Assembly (NCBI GenBank): GCA_017443265.1 | Contig: JAFSOU010000041.1 | Location: 1 to 64,000 of the forward strand | Direction: 5' to 3' | Length of the DNA stretch: 64,000 nt | Source: Bacteroidales bacterium | GTDB taxonomy: Bacteria > Bacteroidota > Bacteroidia > Bacteroidales > P3 | Shown: in pieces, positions 18,299 through 27,073 of the stretch | How positions within the stretch are numbered: position 1 is the first letter of the stretch | How the letters are laid out: each line of letters starts with the position of its first letter | The notes under the pieces: generated by a model | Told to the model about the DNA's origin: nothing | Databases searched by the model: none | The model's input: the letters and a program-made list of their open reading frames with translations, nothing else | Made by a program: the position numbers and the translations under genes

Positions 18299-20044
18299 AT
18301 GAAACATCAGAATAAAGTGTTCCGCACTATAATGGCTCTGGCGGCAACGGCAATACTCGCCGCCTCGTGCGCCAAGGAGATGATGACCAAAGACGCTTTT
18401 GAGCAAGGCGTGTTTGTGAAACGTACTATCACCGCCGATGCCGGTTTGCCCGGAGCAGATAATACCGACAAGGCATATATTGATATTAACGATGGCAAAA
18501 AGGTAAAATGGGAAGCCAATGATGAACTGAGAATCAACGGCACCGACCTCCGTGTTTACTCGAGAGATAGCGGCAATGTGCGCGCCAAGTTCTACGGCGA
18601 GGTGACAGCACCCAATATACCCGGCGGCAGGGCTCATTACTGGGCCGTGTACCCCAAAAGCATAGCTCCGGCTTACAGCGGATCGGGTAATCTGCCAACA
18701 GCTTACAATAACGCTTCCCAGCTTACTTTTACTCTGCCAGATGTACTGACAATAGATACCACCGTAAACACAATTATGAAAGGCAAGACCTATATGGCAG
18801 CTCACGCCTCGGTGCCGCAAAACCAGGACCGTATTGATTTCCAGATGCGCAACCTCGGCGCGGTGCTGGGGATTACCCTCTCGCCAAGAGCGGGAAACTA
18901 TAGCAATAGAGTGGACAGCGTAGTGATTACAAGCAACACAAATCTAACCGGTACTTTTACTGTGGACACCAATGCCAACCCAACTATTACAGCAGGTTCA
19001 GGGGACAAAAAAAAGCTCCTTATAAAGTTCCAAGCTGGAACCCAAAAAGACATAAACATAACAAGCAACAAAACCATTTATGTATTTCTGCCACCGCTGT
19101 CGGGCAAACAGCTAAACATTAAAGTGTATCGTGGTACGGGCTATTACGAAACCGTTAAAAACAATGTTACTTTAAACCGCAGCACATATTACACTACTAC
19201 TATAAGCAATGTTACGTTCAATAACGATCTGTTTACTGTTGCTGCTGGCAAACAAGTTGTTTTCTCGCCAGGCAATTTGCGCTACCAAGGTTCTACTAAA
19301 AAATGGCAGTTTGCGACTAACCAATACGACAGAGTAGGAAATACGTCAGGTAATACTAGTCCGAATGCAAACCAATCCGGTTGGATAGACCTCTTCGGGT
19401 GGGGGACGAGCGGATACAACAAAAAGTACCCTTATATGACAAGTACCACCAATACCGACTACGGCAACGGCACGGGGAATCTCAATAGCACCAACTACGA
19501 CTGGGGCAGAAACGCCATATACAACCCCAGAACAGGCCAAACCGACGCTGCTGGTACTTGGTACACACTCACTCAAGGGCAATGGAATTATCTTCTCAAA
19601 ACACGTTCCTGCAAAAAAATAAATTCAACAAACAACGCCCGCTTTACCAAGGCTACAATTACTTACAATACCAGCGGTACAACAATAAAAGGTCTCATCA
19701 TTTTCCCGGACAATTATTCTGGTCCAACTTCGAATGTTAGTGGTGTTATTACTTGGAGTACTATAAACCCAACAGCAACTAATACAAATTATGGTTGGTC
19801 CACAACGTGCACAAAAGCAGGCTGGGACCAATTAGAGAGTGTCGGATGTGTTTTTCTACCAGTCTGTGGATACCGTAACGGCACAACGGTGTCACAACAT
19901 AATGATATATGCTATTACTGGACAGCCACTCACTATTCATCAGGCAATGCGTACCATTTGATGTGCTATAAGGTGGGGGCGGCAATTTCCGAAAATGCTG
20001 AACGCCACTGGGGGTTGGGTGTGCGTTTGGTAAAAGACAAATAA
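18299..20044 (+). CDS. fimbrillin-like surface lipoprotein with FSPGNLQY C-terminal module (copy 2)
   Basis: 581 residues from MKHQNKVFRTIMALAATAILAASC, a lipoprotein signal that supports this ATG over one 24 bases upstream. Same two-part structure as the preceding gene: fimbrillin-like part (VKWEANDELRINGT, YWAVYPKS, MRNLGAVLGITLS, IYVFLPPLSG), then VVFSPGNLRYQ, WQFATNQYDRVG, WIDLFGWGTSGYNKKYPYM, NYDWGRNA and GLGVRLVKDK at the end. The two are clearly a tandem duplication that has diverged most in the N-terminal part. Likely cell-surface adhesin or pilus component; no assembly gene is adjacent. Confidence 0.7.
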   Translation: MKHQNKVFRTIMALAATAILAASCAKEMMTKDAFEQGVFVKRTITADAGLPGADNTDKAYIDINDGKKVKWEANDELRINGTDLRVYSRDSGNVRAKFYGEVTAPNIPGGRAHYWAVYPKSIAPAYSGSGNLPTAYNNASQLTFTLPDVLTIDTTVNTIMKGKTYMAAHASVPQNQDRIDFQMRNLGAVLGITLSPRAGNYSNRVDSVVITSNTNLTGTFTVDTNANPTITAGSGDKKKLLIKFQAGTQKDINITSNKTIYVFLPPLSGKQLNIKVYRGTGYYETVKNNVTLNRSTYYTTTISNVTFNNDLFTVAAGKQVVFSPGNLRYQGSTKKWQFATNQYDRVGNTSGNTSPNANQSGWIDLFGWGTSGYNKKYPYMTSTTNTDYGNGTGNLNSTNYDWGRNAIYNPRTGQTDAAGTWYTLTQGQWNYLLKTRSCKKINSTNNARFTKATITYNTSGTTIKGLIIFPDNYSGPTSNVSGVITWSTINPTATNTNYGWSTTCTKAGWDQLESVGCVFLPVCGYRNGTTVSQHNDICYYWTATHYSSGNAYHLMCYKVGAAISENAERHWGLGVRLVKDK

Positions 20045-20065
20045 TAACGGAAAATAATTATAATG

Positions 20066-20098
20066 GCAAAAACGGGTGCGGTAACGTGCCCGTTTTTT
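20066..20098 (+). terminator. intrinsic terminator after the second fimbrillin-like gene
   Basis: AAAAACGGG and CCCGTTTTTT form the stem around a loop that can pair a little further, ending in eight T. Confidence 0.7.
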
Positions 20099-20126
20099 TT
20101 GTGTTGGGGGCGGTGCGGGCAAAATT

Positions 20127-20372
20127 AAAATGCCACCCCTGCGGGGTTCTGAATGGAAAATGCAACGTTTATGCGGTGTTTACACCACGTGCAGGGGTTC
20201 ACACCGCGCGCAGGGGCTTACGCCGCCTGCCTATGGTATGCCACCCCTACGGGGCTGGTATGTGCCACGCTAAAGTCCGTAGGACTGATATACCACAGGC
20301 AGGCGGCGTAAGCCCCTGCAAACGAAACAGCGTATGCGAAATGAACCCCCAACGGGGGTGGCATAAAATAAC
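20127..20372. repeat. left flank of REP-like palindromes next to the Y1 transposase
   Basis: Carries CCACCCCTGCGGGGTTCTGA, CAGGGGTTCACAC, and a long inverted repeat: CAGGGGCTTACGCCGCCTGC at about 20210-20229 against its complement at about 20298-20318. It ends with AACCCCCAACGGGGGTGGCA. The same modules, partly inverted, lie right of the transposase and, reduced, at 63067-63160 and near 28080-28120. Confidence 0.75.
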
Positions 20373-20405
20373 GCAATAAATAATGTAAACCGCCGTTATA
20401 CAATT

Positions 20406-20861
20406 ATGGCAAACACATTGGTAAAAATCGACATCCACCTGATTTTTCACGTAAAAAGTTCAGGTGTGTTATTGGAAAAGGAGACGCTGCCAGAATTGTT
20501 CCGTTATATTGGCGGTGTTATTTCAAACATTGGCGGCATGTCAATAGAGATTGGCGGCATGCCCGACCACATACATATATTGTCATCGTTGCCCAAAACA
20601 ATGTCGTTGGCGGATTTCGCAAGGGCAGTGAAAGCCAACAGCAGCCGTTGGATAAATCAACAAACACAATATCAGGGTCGTTTTAAATGGCAGGAGGGTT
20701 ACGGCGCATTTTCTGTAAGTCCGTCGTTGATGGAAAAAACGGTCAATTATATTCGTACCCAAGAAGAACATCACCGTGTACGCACATTTCGGGAAGAATA
20801 TATATCGTTTTTGCAACATTATAACATCGAATTTGATGAAAAATTTTTGTTGAACGATTGA
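20406..20861 (+). CDS. REP-associated tyrosine (Y1/HUH) transposase, IS200-like
   Basis: 151 residues. The HUH motif is HIH at residues 55-57 (GMPDHIHILSSLPKT), followed by FKWQEGYGAFSVS at about 93-105 and the nucleophile region VNYIRTQEEHH with Tyr115. These are the hallmarks of Y1 transposases of the IS200/RAYT group, which cut and join single-stranded DNA next to small palindromes. It begins MANTLVKIDIHLIFHVK. Complete and apparently intact. Palindromic repeats flank it on both sides within 300 bases, the usual RAYT setting; a mobile IS200-like element is the alternative. Confidence 0.85.
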   Translation: MANTLVKIDIHLIFHVKSSGVLLEKETLPELFRYIGGVISNIGGMSIEIGGMPDHIHILSSLPKTMSLADFARAVKANSSRWINQQTQYQGRFKWQEGYGAFSVSPSLMEKTVNYIRTQEEHHRVRTFREEYISFLQHYNIEFDEKFLLND

Positions 20862-21105
20862 TGTATGCCACCCCTACGGGGTTCTGATTGGAATTAATTG
20901 CGTTTTATGCAGGGGTTCACACCCCGTGCAGGGGCTTACGCCGCCTGCCTGAATTATTGCACCCCTACGGGGTTTTGTTCTCCGCCCTGCGGGCTATCGA
21001 AAGGTTCACTGAACCTTTCTTCACCCCTGCAAATGGGGCGTGTGCCCTGCAAAATGAATGGCACAATACATTTTGAACCCCGTAGGGGTGACATAAATAC
21101 AATAC
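20862..21105. repeat. right flank of REP-like palindromes
   Basis: Starts with CCACCCCTACGGGGTTCTGA right after the transposase stop, then CAGGGGTTCACACC, CAGGGGCTTACGCCGCCTGC, a second CACCCCTACGGGG, the palindrome AAAGGTTCACTGAACCTTT, and an inverted copy GAACCCCGTAGGGGTG. The outer copies (20874 and 21080) are inverted relative to each other, as in a RAYT repeat pair. No gene is seen from here to ftcD. Confidence 0.75.
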
Positions 21106-21286
21106 ATGCGGTGCGGCAAAAAAAATAGGGGCGAAAAAAATGGGTAAAAAAATAGGGGCGAAAAATTTTTCGCCCCTACATATTCATGACTCCCAAATTC
21201 CGAAATCCGAAATCCGAACTATTTCTGTGTTTTCCGCGCTTTCTGCGAGACAATCCAAGTTCCAAACTCCCAACTCCCAACTCCCT

Positions 21287-22984
21287 CTATCCGTTTATTT
21301 TTTTGTTCACTTCGGCAAGCAGGCGTTGTTCTTCGGCAATGGCCTTGGCCTCTATTGCGGCGGCGTCGGCCAGTATTTTGGTTTTGAACTCCTCGTCCTT
21401 GAGGCTGGCGGCGTTTATCTTAACGTTGAGTCCTGCGCCAATGACGGCTGAGCGAGCGCAGAGTGCACCCACGCCGGCGTCGGTAACGGAGTTGGGGTTG
21501 CCAATCTCCACCATGGCGTTTATCACCTCAAAAGCCTCAAAAGCCTTCTGCATGGTGCGGAAAGGCACCTCGGTGGCGTATTTGGTGGCCTCCTGTATGG
21601 CGGCGGTGCGGGCTTTCTTCTCGTCGTCGGTCTTTTTGGGCAGGCCGAAAGCGTCCATAATTTTGTTGAAAGCGTTGGTGTCCTCGTCAACAAGGTGCAG
21701 CAGTTCGTCTTTTATGCGCTGTCCTTTCACGGCCCAGTTGGAGAATTCTTCCCAGCGTTCGTCCCAGCCAGCTTTGTGCGACGACAGGTTGGCCACCATG
21801 GTAGCCAGCGAAGCTGCCAGAGCTCCCATATAGGCTGAGATGGAGCCGCCTCCCGGGGCGGGGCTCTCGCTTGCCGTCTCGTCGGCGAAAGCTGTGCAGG
21901 TCATATCCACCAGACGTTTGGCGCTGTGGTCCTCCAGCAGGTATTCTATCACTTTTTCCTTGGCGTCGAAAGGTTTGAGGTCATCCAGGCCCATGGATTT
22001 CACGGCAATTTTGATTTTCTCGTCCTCGCTAACGCCCAGCGAGCGTTGCTGTTTGGCGAGGTAGTAGTTGCCGGCGTCGATAAGCACTTTTTTCGGTATC
22101 AGACCCACTATTTCGCAGCCGCTCACACGCACGCCGCGGGCGGCGGCTTTGGCGCACACCTCCTCGAAAGCCACGTGCACGGGAGTAACGGCGATGTTGG
22201 TAATGTTCATGGAAACCTGAGCTATGCCGTATTCCTCAATAAACCAGCCGATAGCCTTGGTGCATTTGAGAGTGCCGGGAATCATGATGGGGTTGCCGTC
22301 GGCGTCTTTCATGGGTTTTCCGGTAACTTTGCCGCCTTCGCGTTGTGGACGGCCTTTTTCGCGCACGTCGAAAGCTATGGCGTTGGCGCGGCGTGTGGAG
22401 GTGGTGTTGAGGTTGTAGTTGATGGCCACGAGGAAATCGCGGGCGCCCACCTGTGTGGCTCCGGTGTGTGCCACGTGGTCGTTCCATGCGTTGGGGCCGA
22501 AGTCGGGTTTCCACTGTTCGGTGCCGAGGCGCGACGAGAGCGACTCGTATTCGCCGGTGCGGCAGTAGGCCAGGTTGCGGCGTTCGGGCACCTGAGCGGC
22601 CTCCTCGTAGCAGTAGATGGGGATATTCAGCTCCGTGCCGATGCGTTGTGCCAGCTTGTGGGCGTAGCCTACCACTTCGTCCATGGTGATGTTGGAAACG
22701 GGGATGAGGGGGCATACGTCGGTGGCACCTTGGCGCGGGTGGTCGCCGTGGTGGTTGCGCATGTCGATAAGTTCGGCGGCTTTCTTCACCACACGGTAGG
22801 CGGCTTCGCACACGGGCTCCGGCTCGCCTACAAAAGTGATAACGGTGCGGTTGGTGGTGGCACCCGGATCCACGTCCAGAAGTTTAACGCCTTCAACCTT
22901 CTCTATCTCGGCAGTTACCTGATTGATGATGTTTATGTCGCGTCCTTCGCTGATATTGGGGACGCATTCGATTATTTTTTTCAT
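21287..22984 (-). CDS. ftcD: glutamate formimidoyltransferase / formimidoyl-THF cyclodeaminase fusion
   Basis: 565 residues, the usual length of the bifunctional enzyme. The N-terminal half (IIECVPNISEGRD, DVDPGATTNRTVITFVG, MRNHHGDHPRQGATDVCPLIP) is the formiminotransferase that moves the formimino group of formiminoglutamate to tetrahydrofolate in histidine breakdown. The C-terminal half (about 350-560, SPAPGGGSISAYMGALAASLATMVANL) is the cyclodeaminase that yields methenyl-THF and ammonia. No other hut gene is in the window. Transcription probably starts from the box at 23052-23059. Confidence 0.95.
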   Translation of the reverse strand: MKKIIECVPNISEGRDINIINQVTAEIEKVEGVKLLDVDPGATTNRTVITFVGEPEPVCEAAYRVVKKAAELIDMRNHHGDHPRQGATDVCPLIPVSNITMDEVVGYAHKLAQRIGTELNIPIYCYEEAAQVPERRNLAYCRTGEYESLSSRLGTEQWKPDFGPNAWNDHVAHTGATQVGARDFLVAINYNLNTTSTRRANAIAFDVREKGRPQREGGKVTGKPMKDADGNPIMIPGTLKCTKAIGWFIEEYGIAQVSMNITNIAVTPVHVAFEEVCAKAAARGVRVSGCEIVGLIPKKVLIDAGNYYLAKQQRSLGVSEDEKIKIAVKSMGLDDLKPFDAKEKVIEYLLEDHSAKRLVDMTCTAFADETASESPAPGGGSISAYMGALAASLATMVANLSSHKAGWDERWEEFSNWAVKGQRIKDELLHLVDEDTNAFNKIMDAFGLPKKTDDEKKARTAAIQEATKYATEVPFRTMQKAFEAFEVINAMVEIGNPNSVTDAGVGALCARSAVIGAGLNVKINAASLKDEEFKTKILADAAAIEAKAIAEEQRLLAEVNKKING

Positions 22985-23051
22985 TTTGTGTTTTGGTTTA
23001 TATTTCTGTTATTCAAATATTTATGACAAAAAGCCAAAAATGGCGGTTATG

Positions 23052-23059
23052 CAAATTTA
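23052..23059 (-). promoter_or_regulatory. putative -7 box (TAAATTTG) for ftcD
   Basis: TAAATTTG on the minus strand, about 70 bases before the ftcD start. The nearest TTTG upstream is 23 bases away, longer than usual. Confidence 0.5.
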
Positions 23060-23112
23060 CGTTTTTTTCCCGAACTTTCGGACAAAGTGCGGTGTGTGTG
23101 AAAAAAAAATAG

Positions 23113-23120
23113 TACCTTTG
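23113..23120 (+). promoter_or_regulatory. putative -7 box (TACCTTTG) for the SUMF1-like lipoprotein
   Basis: TACCTTTG lies 64 bases before the ATG. The -33 position shows TGTGTG rather than TTG. Confidence 0.6.
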
Positions 23121-23184
23121 TTTCGATGTATTGCGATACATCGCTTTTTGAACAGTGTTGTAATTTATTGAAATATCGATTGTT

Positions 23185-23994
23185 ATGAAAAATACTTTTG
23201 TGCTTTTGACATTGGTTTCGGCAATATTTCTTTTGCTTTTTCAGGTTTCGTGCAAGAAAGATGAGCCGGAAGAGGTTGTAATTAAGACAGGCAGTGAGAC
23301 AATTACGGCGCGTGGCGCAACTTTCAACATGATTTTTGTGCAGGGCGGCACATTCACCATGGGAGCCACATCGGAGCAGGGCACTGAAGACCCTGGCTCC
23401 AACGAATATCCCACGCACAAGGTAACCCTTTCGGACTACTACATAGGCGAAACGGAAGTAACGCAGGATTTGTGGATTTCCGTGATGGGCGGCAACGACC
23501 CAGCCGTGCATCAATCCCTTCCAAATCCTGTAGAAAATGTAAGTTGGAACGATTGTCAAGAGTTTATAGCACGTCTCAACCAAATAACAGGCAAGCATTT
23601 CCGGTTGCCCACCGAGGCCGAGTGGGAATACGCCGCACGTGGGGGCGCATATCAAAGCGATTATAAATACTCGGGCAGCAACAATTATGCCGATGTGGCA
23701 TGGTATTGCGAAAACAGTAACTACACTACGCATCCCGTGAAACAGAAACAGCCCAACAAGCTGGGAATATACGACATGAGCGGCAATGTGCACGAGTGGT
23801 GCTACGATGTGTACGGACTATACACTGCAGAGGCGCAGACCAATCCGCAGGGTTCCAATTCCAGCTCCGACCATGTGATTCGTGGCGGCGCATGGCTCAA
23901 CACCTCCAACTACTGCCGCGTGTCGTACCGCTATTGTTATTGCGTTAGCCAAAAGAACCAATATCTCGGACTGCGTCTGGCAATGTCGGAATGA
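23185..23994 (+). CDS. SUMF1/formylglycine-generating-enzyme-like lipoprotein
   Basis: 269 residues. A lipoprotein signal ends at QVSCKK. The body carries the family landmarks MIFVQGGTFTMGATSEQGTEDPGSNEYPTHKVTLSDYYIGETEVTQ, VSWNDCQEFIARLNQ, RLPTEAEWEYAARGG, GIYDMSGNVHEWCYDVYG and VIRGGAW, ending RYCYCVSQKNQYLGLRLAMSE. True enzymes need particular active-site cysteines; the C-terminal YCYCVS could be that site, but Bacteroidota have many non-enzymatic surface members, so activity is open. Monocistronic. Confidence 0.85.
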   Translation: MKNTFVLLTLVSAIFLLLFQVSCKKDEPEEVVIKTGSETITARGATFNMIFVQGGTFTMGATSEQGTEDPGSNEYPTHKVTLSDYYIGETEVTQDLWISVMGGNDPAVHQSLPNPVENVSWNDCQEFIARLNQITGKHFRLPTEAEWEYAARGGAYQSDYKYSGSNNYADVAWYCENSNYTTHPVKQKQPNKLGIYDMSGNVHEWCYDVYGLYTAEAQTNPQGSNSSSDHVIRGGAWLNTSNYCRVSYRYCYCVSQKNQYLGLRLAMSE

Positions 23995-24093
23995 CGTGTC
24001 GGCGCAAAGGGCCGGAAGCATTCCGACCTTGGGATAATCAAAAAAAATATGCCATTATAAGGCGGAAAAGACAATATTTTCAAACTTTTTTCG

Positions 24094-24101
24094 TATCTTT
24101 G
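24094..24101 (+). promoter_or_regulatory. putative -7 box (TATCTTTG)
   Basis: TATCTTTG 64 bases before the ATG at 24166. A T-rich segment stands at the -33 place, but no exact TTG. Confidence 0.6.
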
Positions 24102-24165
24102 CAAGGTCCATATTGTATGGACAGAGTATTGAAAAATAGTCTAAGATTCTTATATGCAGATAGAT

Positions 24166-24945
24166 ATGAAACGTAATATAGCTGTTTTGTTGATAGCTTT
24201 TGCCGCTGTAACATTGTCGGCCAACGCCCAAAAAATCCCTTCCGACGTGCAAAACGACGGTTTCCGCGGGGCAGTGAAAAAGGTGTCGGAATATATCTAC
24301 GACGCCGAAGGCACCGCCAAGGACCCGCACAAAGGTATGTCGCTGCAGATTACCGAGACCAAGTACGACAACTACGGTAACAAAAAGGTGATAACCTTCT
24401 TTGCCGACGACAACAACGTCATTTTCAAAACCCGTTACAAACGCGACGCCATAGGCAACCTCATCCTCGAGCAGTTTATCGACCCCGACGGCGATGTGAT
24501 AGGCCGCACCTACTACTCGTACGACCCCAACAACGTGCTCACTCAGATGTATGTGTTCGACGGCGAGACACAGCTCGAAAACCGCACCCTGTTTGTGTAC
24601 GACGGACAAGGCCGTTTGATAGGCAAAAACCTGTGCGACAACTACAACGACATCCTCGACCGCGAGGTTTACGAGCTGGGATACAACGGCCTGCCACAGA
24701 AAAAATCCATCTTCAACCGTCAGAAAAAACTTGTCGACGAGACCCTCTACGAATACGACGACCACGACCAGGTGATAACCGCCACCCATTTCGACTACAA
24801 CGGCAAGGACGCCGAGGTGGGCACCACTCTGTACGAATACAGCTACGACGACCACGGCAACTGGGTGGAACGCTACGAGTACGCCGTTGACGGCGACAAG
24901 ATAGAACCCGTTACCATAATAGAAAGAACCATCGAATATTATTGA
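24166..24945 (+). CDS. secreted protein with YD/RHS-like repeats, unknown function
   Basis: 259 residues. The signal peptide MKRNIAVLLIAFAAVTLSANA is followed by Gln, a typical cleavage site. The rest is made of short repeated beta units of the type YDNYGNKKVITFFADDNNV, YSYDPNNVLTQMYVFDG, YDGQGRLIGKN, YEYDDHDQVITATHFDYNG and YSYDDHGNWVERYEY, like RHS/YD repeats. It is probably periplasmic or surface exposed. No toxin tip or shell-closing domain is present, so it is not a full RHS polymorphic toxin. The start is chosen at MKRN because of the signal peptide. Confidence 0.65.
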   Translation: MKRNIAVLLIAFAAVTLSANAQKIPSDVQNDGFRGAVKKVSEYIYDAEGTAKDPHKGMSLQITETKYDNYGNKKVITFFADDNNVIFKTRYKRDAIGNLILEQFIDPDGDVIGRTYYSYDPNNVLTQMYVFDGETQLENRTLFVYDGQGRLIGKNLCDNYNDILDREVYELGYNGLPQKKSIFNRQKKLVDETLYEYDDHDQVITATHFDYNGKDAEVGTTLYEYSYDDHGNWVERYEYAVDGDKIEPVTIIERTIEYY

Positions 24946-24968
24946 TTGACAAGGATACGAGATAAATG

Positions 24969-25006
24969 CCGACAGGATGCGAAACACCGTCTTGTCGGTT
25001 TTTTTT
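24969..25006 (+). terminator. intrinsic terminator
   Basis: CCGACAGGATG pairs with C-G-TCTTGTCGG (two G-U pairs) and is followed by eight T. It ends the YD-repeat gene; the amidase begins only 19 bases later, so that gene needs read-through or a promoter inside this stretch. Confidence 0.75.
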
Positions 25007-25024
25007 CGACAAAAAAACAGCAAT

Positions 25025-25897
25025 ATGAGCCAACGCAAAGTGAAAGTGGGCATAGCCCAGCTTAGATGTGCGGCCGACAAGCAGGCCAACATAAACAACG
25101 CCGTGGAAAAGATTCGCGCCTTGGCGTCGCAGGGAGCCAATATAATATGTCTGCAGGAGCTTTTCGCCTCGCTGTATTTCTGCGATGTGGAGGACTACCA
25201 CAATTTCCGTCTGGCGGAGAGCATCCCCGGTCCCACCACCGAGCTTTTCTCGGCTTTGGCCAAAGAGCTGGGCGTGGTGATAGTGGCCTCGCTGTTCGAG
25301 AAACGTGCCGAAGGGCTGTACCACAACACAGCCGCCGTTATCGACGCCGACGGCACCTATCTGGGCAAGTACCGCAAGATGCACATCCCCGACGACCCGG
25401 GCTACTACGAGAAATTTTATTTCACACCCGGCGACTTGGGCTACAAGGTGTTCAAGACCCGTTTCGCCACCATAGGTGTGCTTATCTGCTGGGACCAGTG
25501 GTACCCCGAAGCCTCGCGCATCACCGCCTTGAAAGGAGCCGAGATACTTTTCTACCCCACCGCCATAGGCTGGGCCACCTCGCAGGACGAGGCCACCAAC
25601 GACGAGCAGTATCAGGCATGGCAGACCATACAGCGTGCCCACAGCGTGGCCAACGGAGTTCCCGTGGTGTCGGTGAACCGCACCGGCATGGAGGGCGACA
25701 TGCAGTTCTGGGGCGGGTCGTTCATCACCAACGCCTTCGGACGCGTGAAATATCAGGCACCCCACCTCGAAGAGGCTCTGCACGTGGAGGAGATAGACCT
25801 TGCCGAAAGCGACCACTACCGCATGCACTGGCCTTACCTCCGCGACCGTCGCATCGACAGCTACGAGCCTATCCTGAAGCGTTTTATCGACGAATAA
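25025..25897 (+). CDS. aguB: N-carbamoylputrescine amidase
   Basis: 290 residues of the carbon-nitrogen hydrolase (nitrilase) superfamily. Catalytic Glu in IICLQELFASLYFC, Lys in GKYRKMHIPDDPGYYEK, Cys in IGVLICWDQWYPEASR. The LFASLYFC and HIPDDPGYYEKFYF elements are those of AguB, which hydrolyses N-carbamoylputrescine to putrescine, CO2 and ammonia. The start at MSQRKVKVGIAQ fits the family; a frame from 24977 would cross the terminator. The expected partner aguA (agmatine deiminase) is not in the window, although in many Bacteroidota it is adjacent. Confidence 0.9.
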   Translation: MSQRKVKVGIAQLRCAADKQANINNAVEKIRALASQGANIICLQELFASLYFCDVEDYHNFRLAESIPGPTTELFSALAKELGVVIVASLFEKRAEGLYHNTAAVIDADGTYLGKYRKMHIPDDPGYYEKFYFTPGDLGYKVFKTRFATIGVLICWDQWYPEASRITALKGAEILFYPTAIGWATSQDEATNDEQYQAWQTIQRAHSVANGVPVVSVNRTGMEGDMQFWGGSFITNAFGRVKYQAPHLEEALHVEEIDLAESDHYRMHWPYLRDRRIDSYEPILKRFIDE

Positions 25898-25930
25898 ACC
25901 ATTGGCAAAACGCCTTTTTCCACCGCCGGT

Positions 25931-27007
25931 ATGGAGAAAATCCGCAAGATAGTGCATATCGACATGGATGCCTTTTTCGCTTCGGTGGAGGAGCGCGATT
26001 TCCCCGAGCTGAAAGGCCGTCCCGTGGCTGTGGGCCGTTCGGCGGAACGCGGCGTGGTGGCCACGGCCAACTACGAGGCGCGCAAATACGGGGTGCATTC
26101 CGCCATGTCGTCGAAAGTGGCGCTGCAACGCTGTCCCCACCTTATTTTCCAGCCTCCAAGGTTCGACGTGTATAAAGCCGTTTCGAGGCAGGTGCACGAA
26201 ATATTTGCCCAGTTTACCGACCTTATCGAGCCGCTCTCCATCGACGAAGCCTATCTTGACGTTACCGACAACAAGAAAGGCATCCGCTCGGCTACCATTG
26301 TGGCAGAAGAGATAAAACGCATGATACGCGAGACCACACTGCTGACGGCCTCGGCGGGAGTTTCGTACAACAAATTTCTGGCCAAGATAGCCTCCGACTA
26401 CGACAAACCCGACGGACTTTTCGTGATAGAACCCAAGGACGCAGTGGCGTTTATAGCGCAGCTGCCGGTGGGCAAATTCTACGGCATCGGCCCCGTTACC
26501 GAACAGTATCTGGGCAAGATGGGCATACGCACCGGCGCCGACTTGCAACGCTTTTCGCTTGCCGAGATGAGCAATATTTTCGGCAAGAACGGGCAGTTTT
26601 TCTACGACATTGTGCGTGGCGTGGACAACCGCGAGGTTGTGGTGGACCGCAAACGGAAGTCGTACAGCGCCGAAAGTACCTTTGAGAAAGACTTGAACGG
26701 CAGTTTTGCCGTGGTTACAGAGCTTTACCGTCTAGAGCAGCGCGTGTGGAACGAGGTGACGCAGGCAGGGAAATATGCCAAGACTGTTACTTTGAAACTG
26801 CGTTTTGCCGATTTCACCACCATTACTCGCAGCTACTCGTCGGAAGACTATATATGTGGTTTTGCCGAATTCCATGCCATTGCCAAAAGCCTGCTCACGA
26901 AAATTGATTACAGTGGCAGTGGAGTGCGGCTGCTGGGGGTGGGTGTGAGCAACCTTACCGATGTGGAGAGCGAGTGCGGACGGCAACTCTCGTTGAAATT
27001 CAAGTAG
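25931..27007 (+). CDS. dinB: DNA polymerase IV (Y family)
   Basis: 358 residues. Palm motifs HIDMDAFFASVEERD (Asp11) and PLSIDEAYLDVT (Asp105, Glu106) give the metal-binding triad. ASAGVSYNKFLAKIASDYDKPDGL, the HhH-containing GIGPVTEQYLGKMGI and a C-terminal little-finger domain follow. It carries out translesion synthesis. It begins 33 bases after aguB and might be read from the same transcript. No LexA-like box is evident. Confidence 0.95.
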   Translation: MEKIRKIVHIDMDAFFASVEERDFPELKGRPVAVGRSAERGVVATANYEARKYGVHSAMSSKVALQRCPHLIFQPPRFDVYKAVSRQVHEIFAQFTDLIEPLSIDEAYLDVTDNKKGIRSATIVAEEIKRMIRETTLLTASAGVSYNKFLAKIASDYDKPDGLFVIEPKDAVAFIAQLPVGKFYGIGPVTEQYLGKMGIRTGADLQRFSLAEMSNIFGKNGQFFYDIVRGVDNREVVVDRKRKSYSAESTFEKDLNGSFAVVTELYRLEQRVWNEVTQAGKYAKTVTLKLRFADFTTITRSYSSEDYICGFAEFHAIAKSLLTKIDYSGSGVRLLGVGVSNLTDVESECGRQLSLKFK

Positions 27008-27073
27008 ATATGTGGTTTTGAAGTAAAAAACGATTGTTGAGTTGTTTGACTAAAAACTCAAAACTGCAAACTA

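Noticed and set aside
24166-24945. RHS polymorphic toxin
   Set aside because: Only short YD-type repeats after a signal peptide; no RHS core, no toxin tip, no immunity gene.
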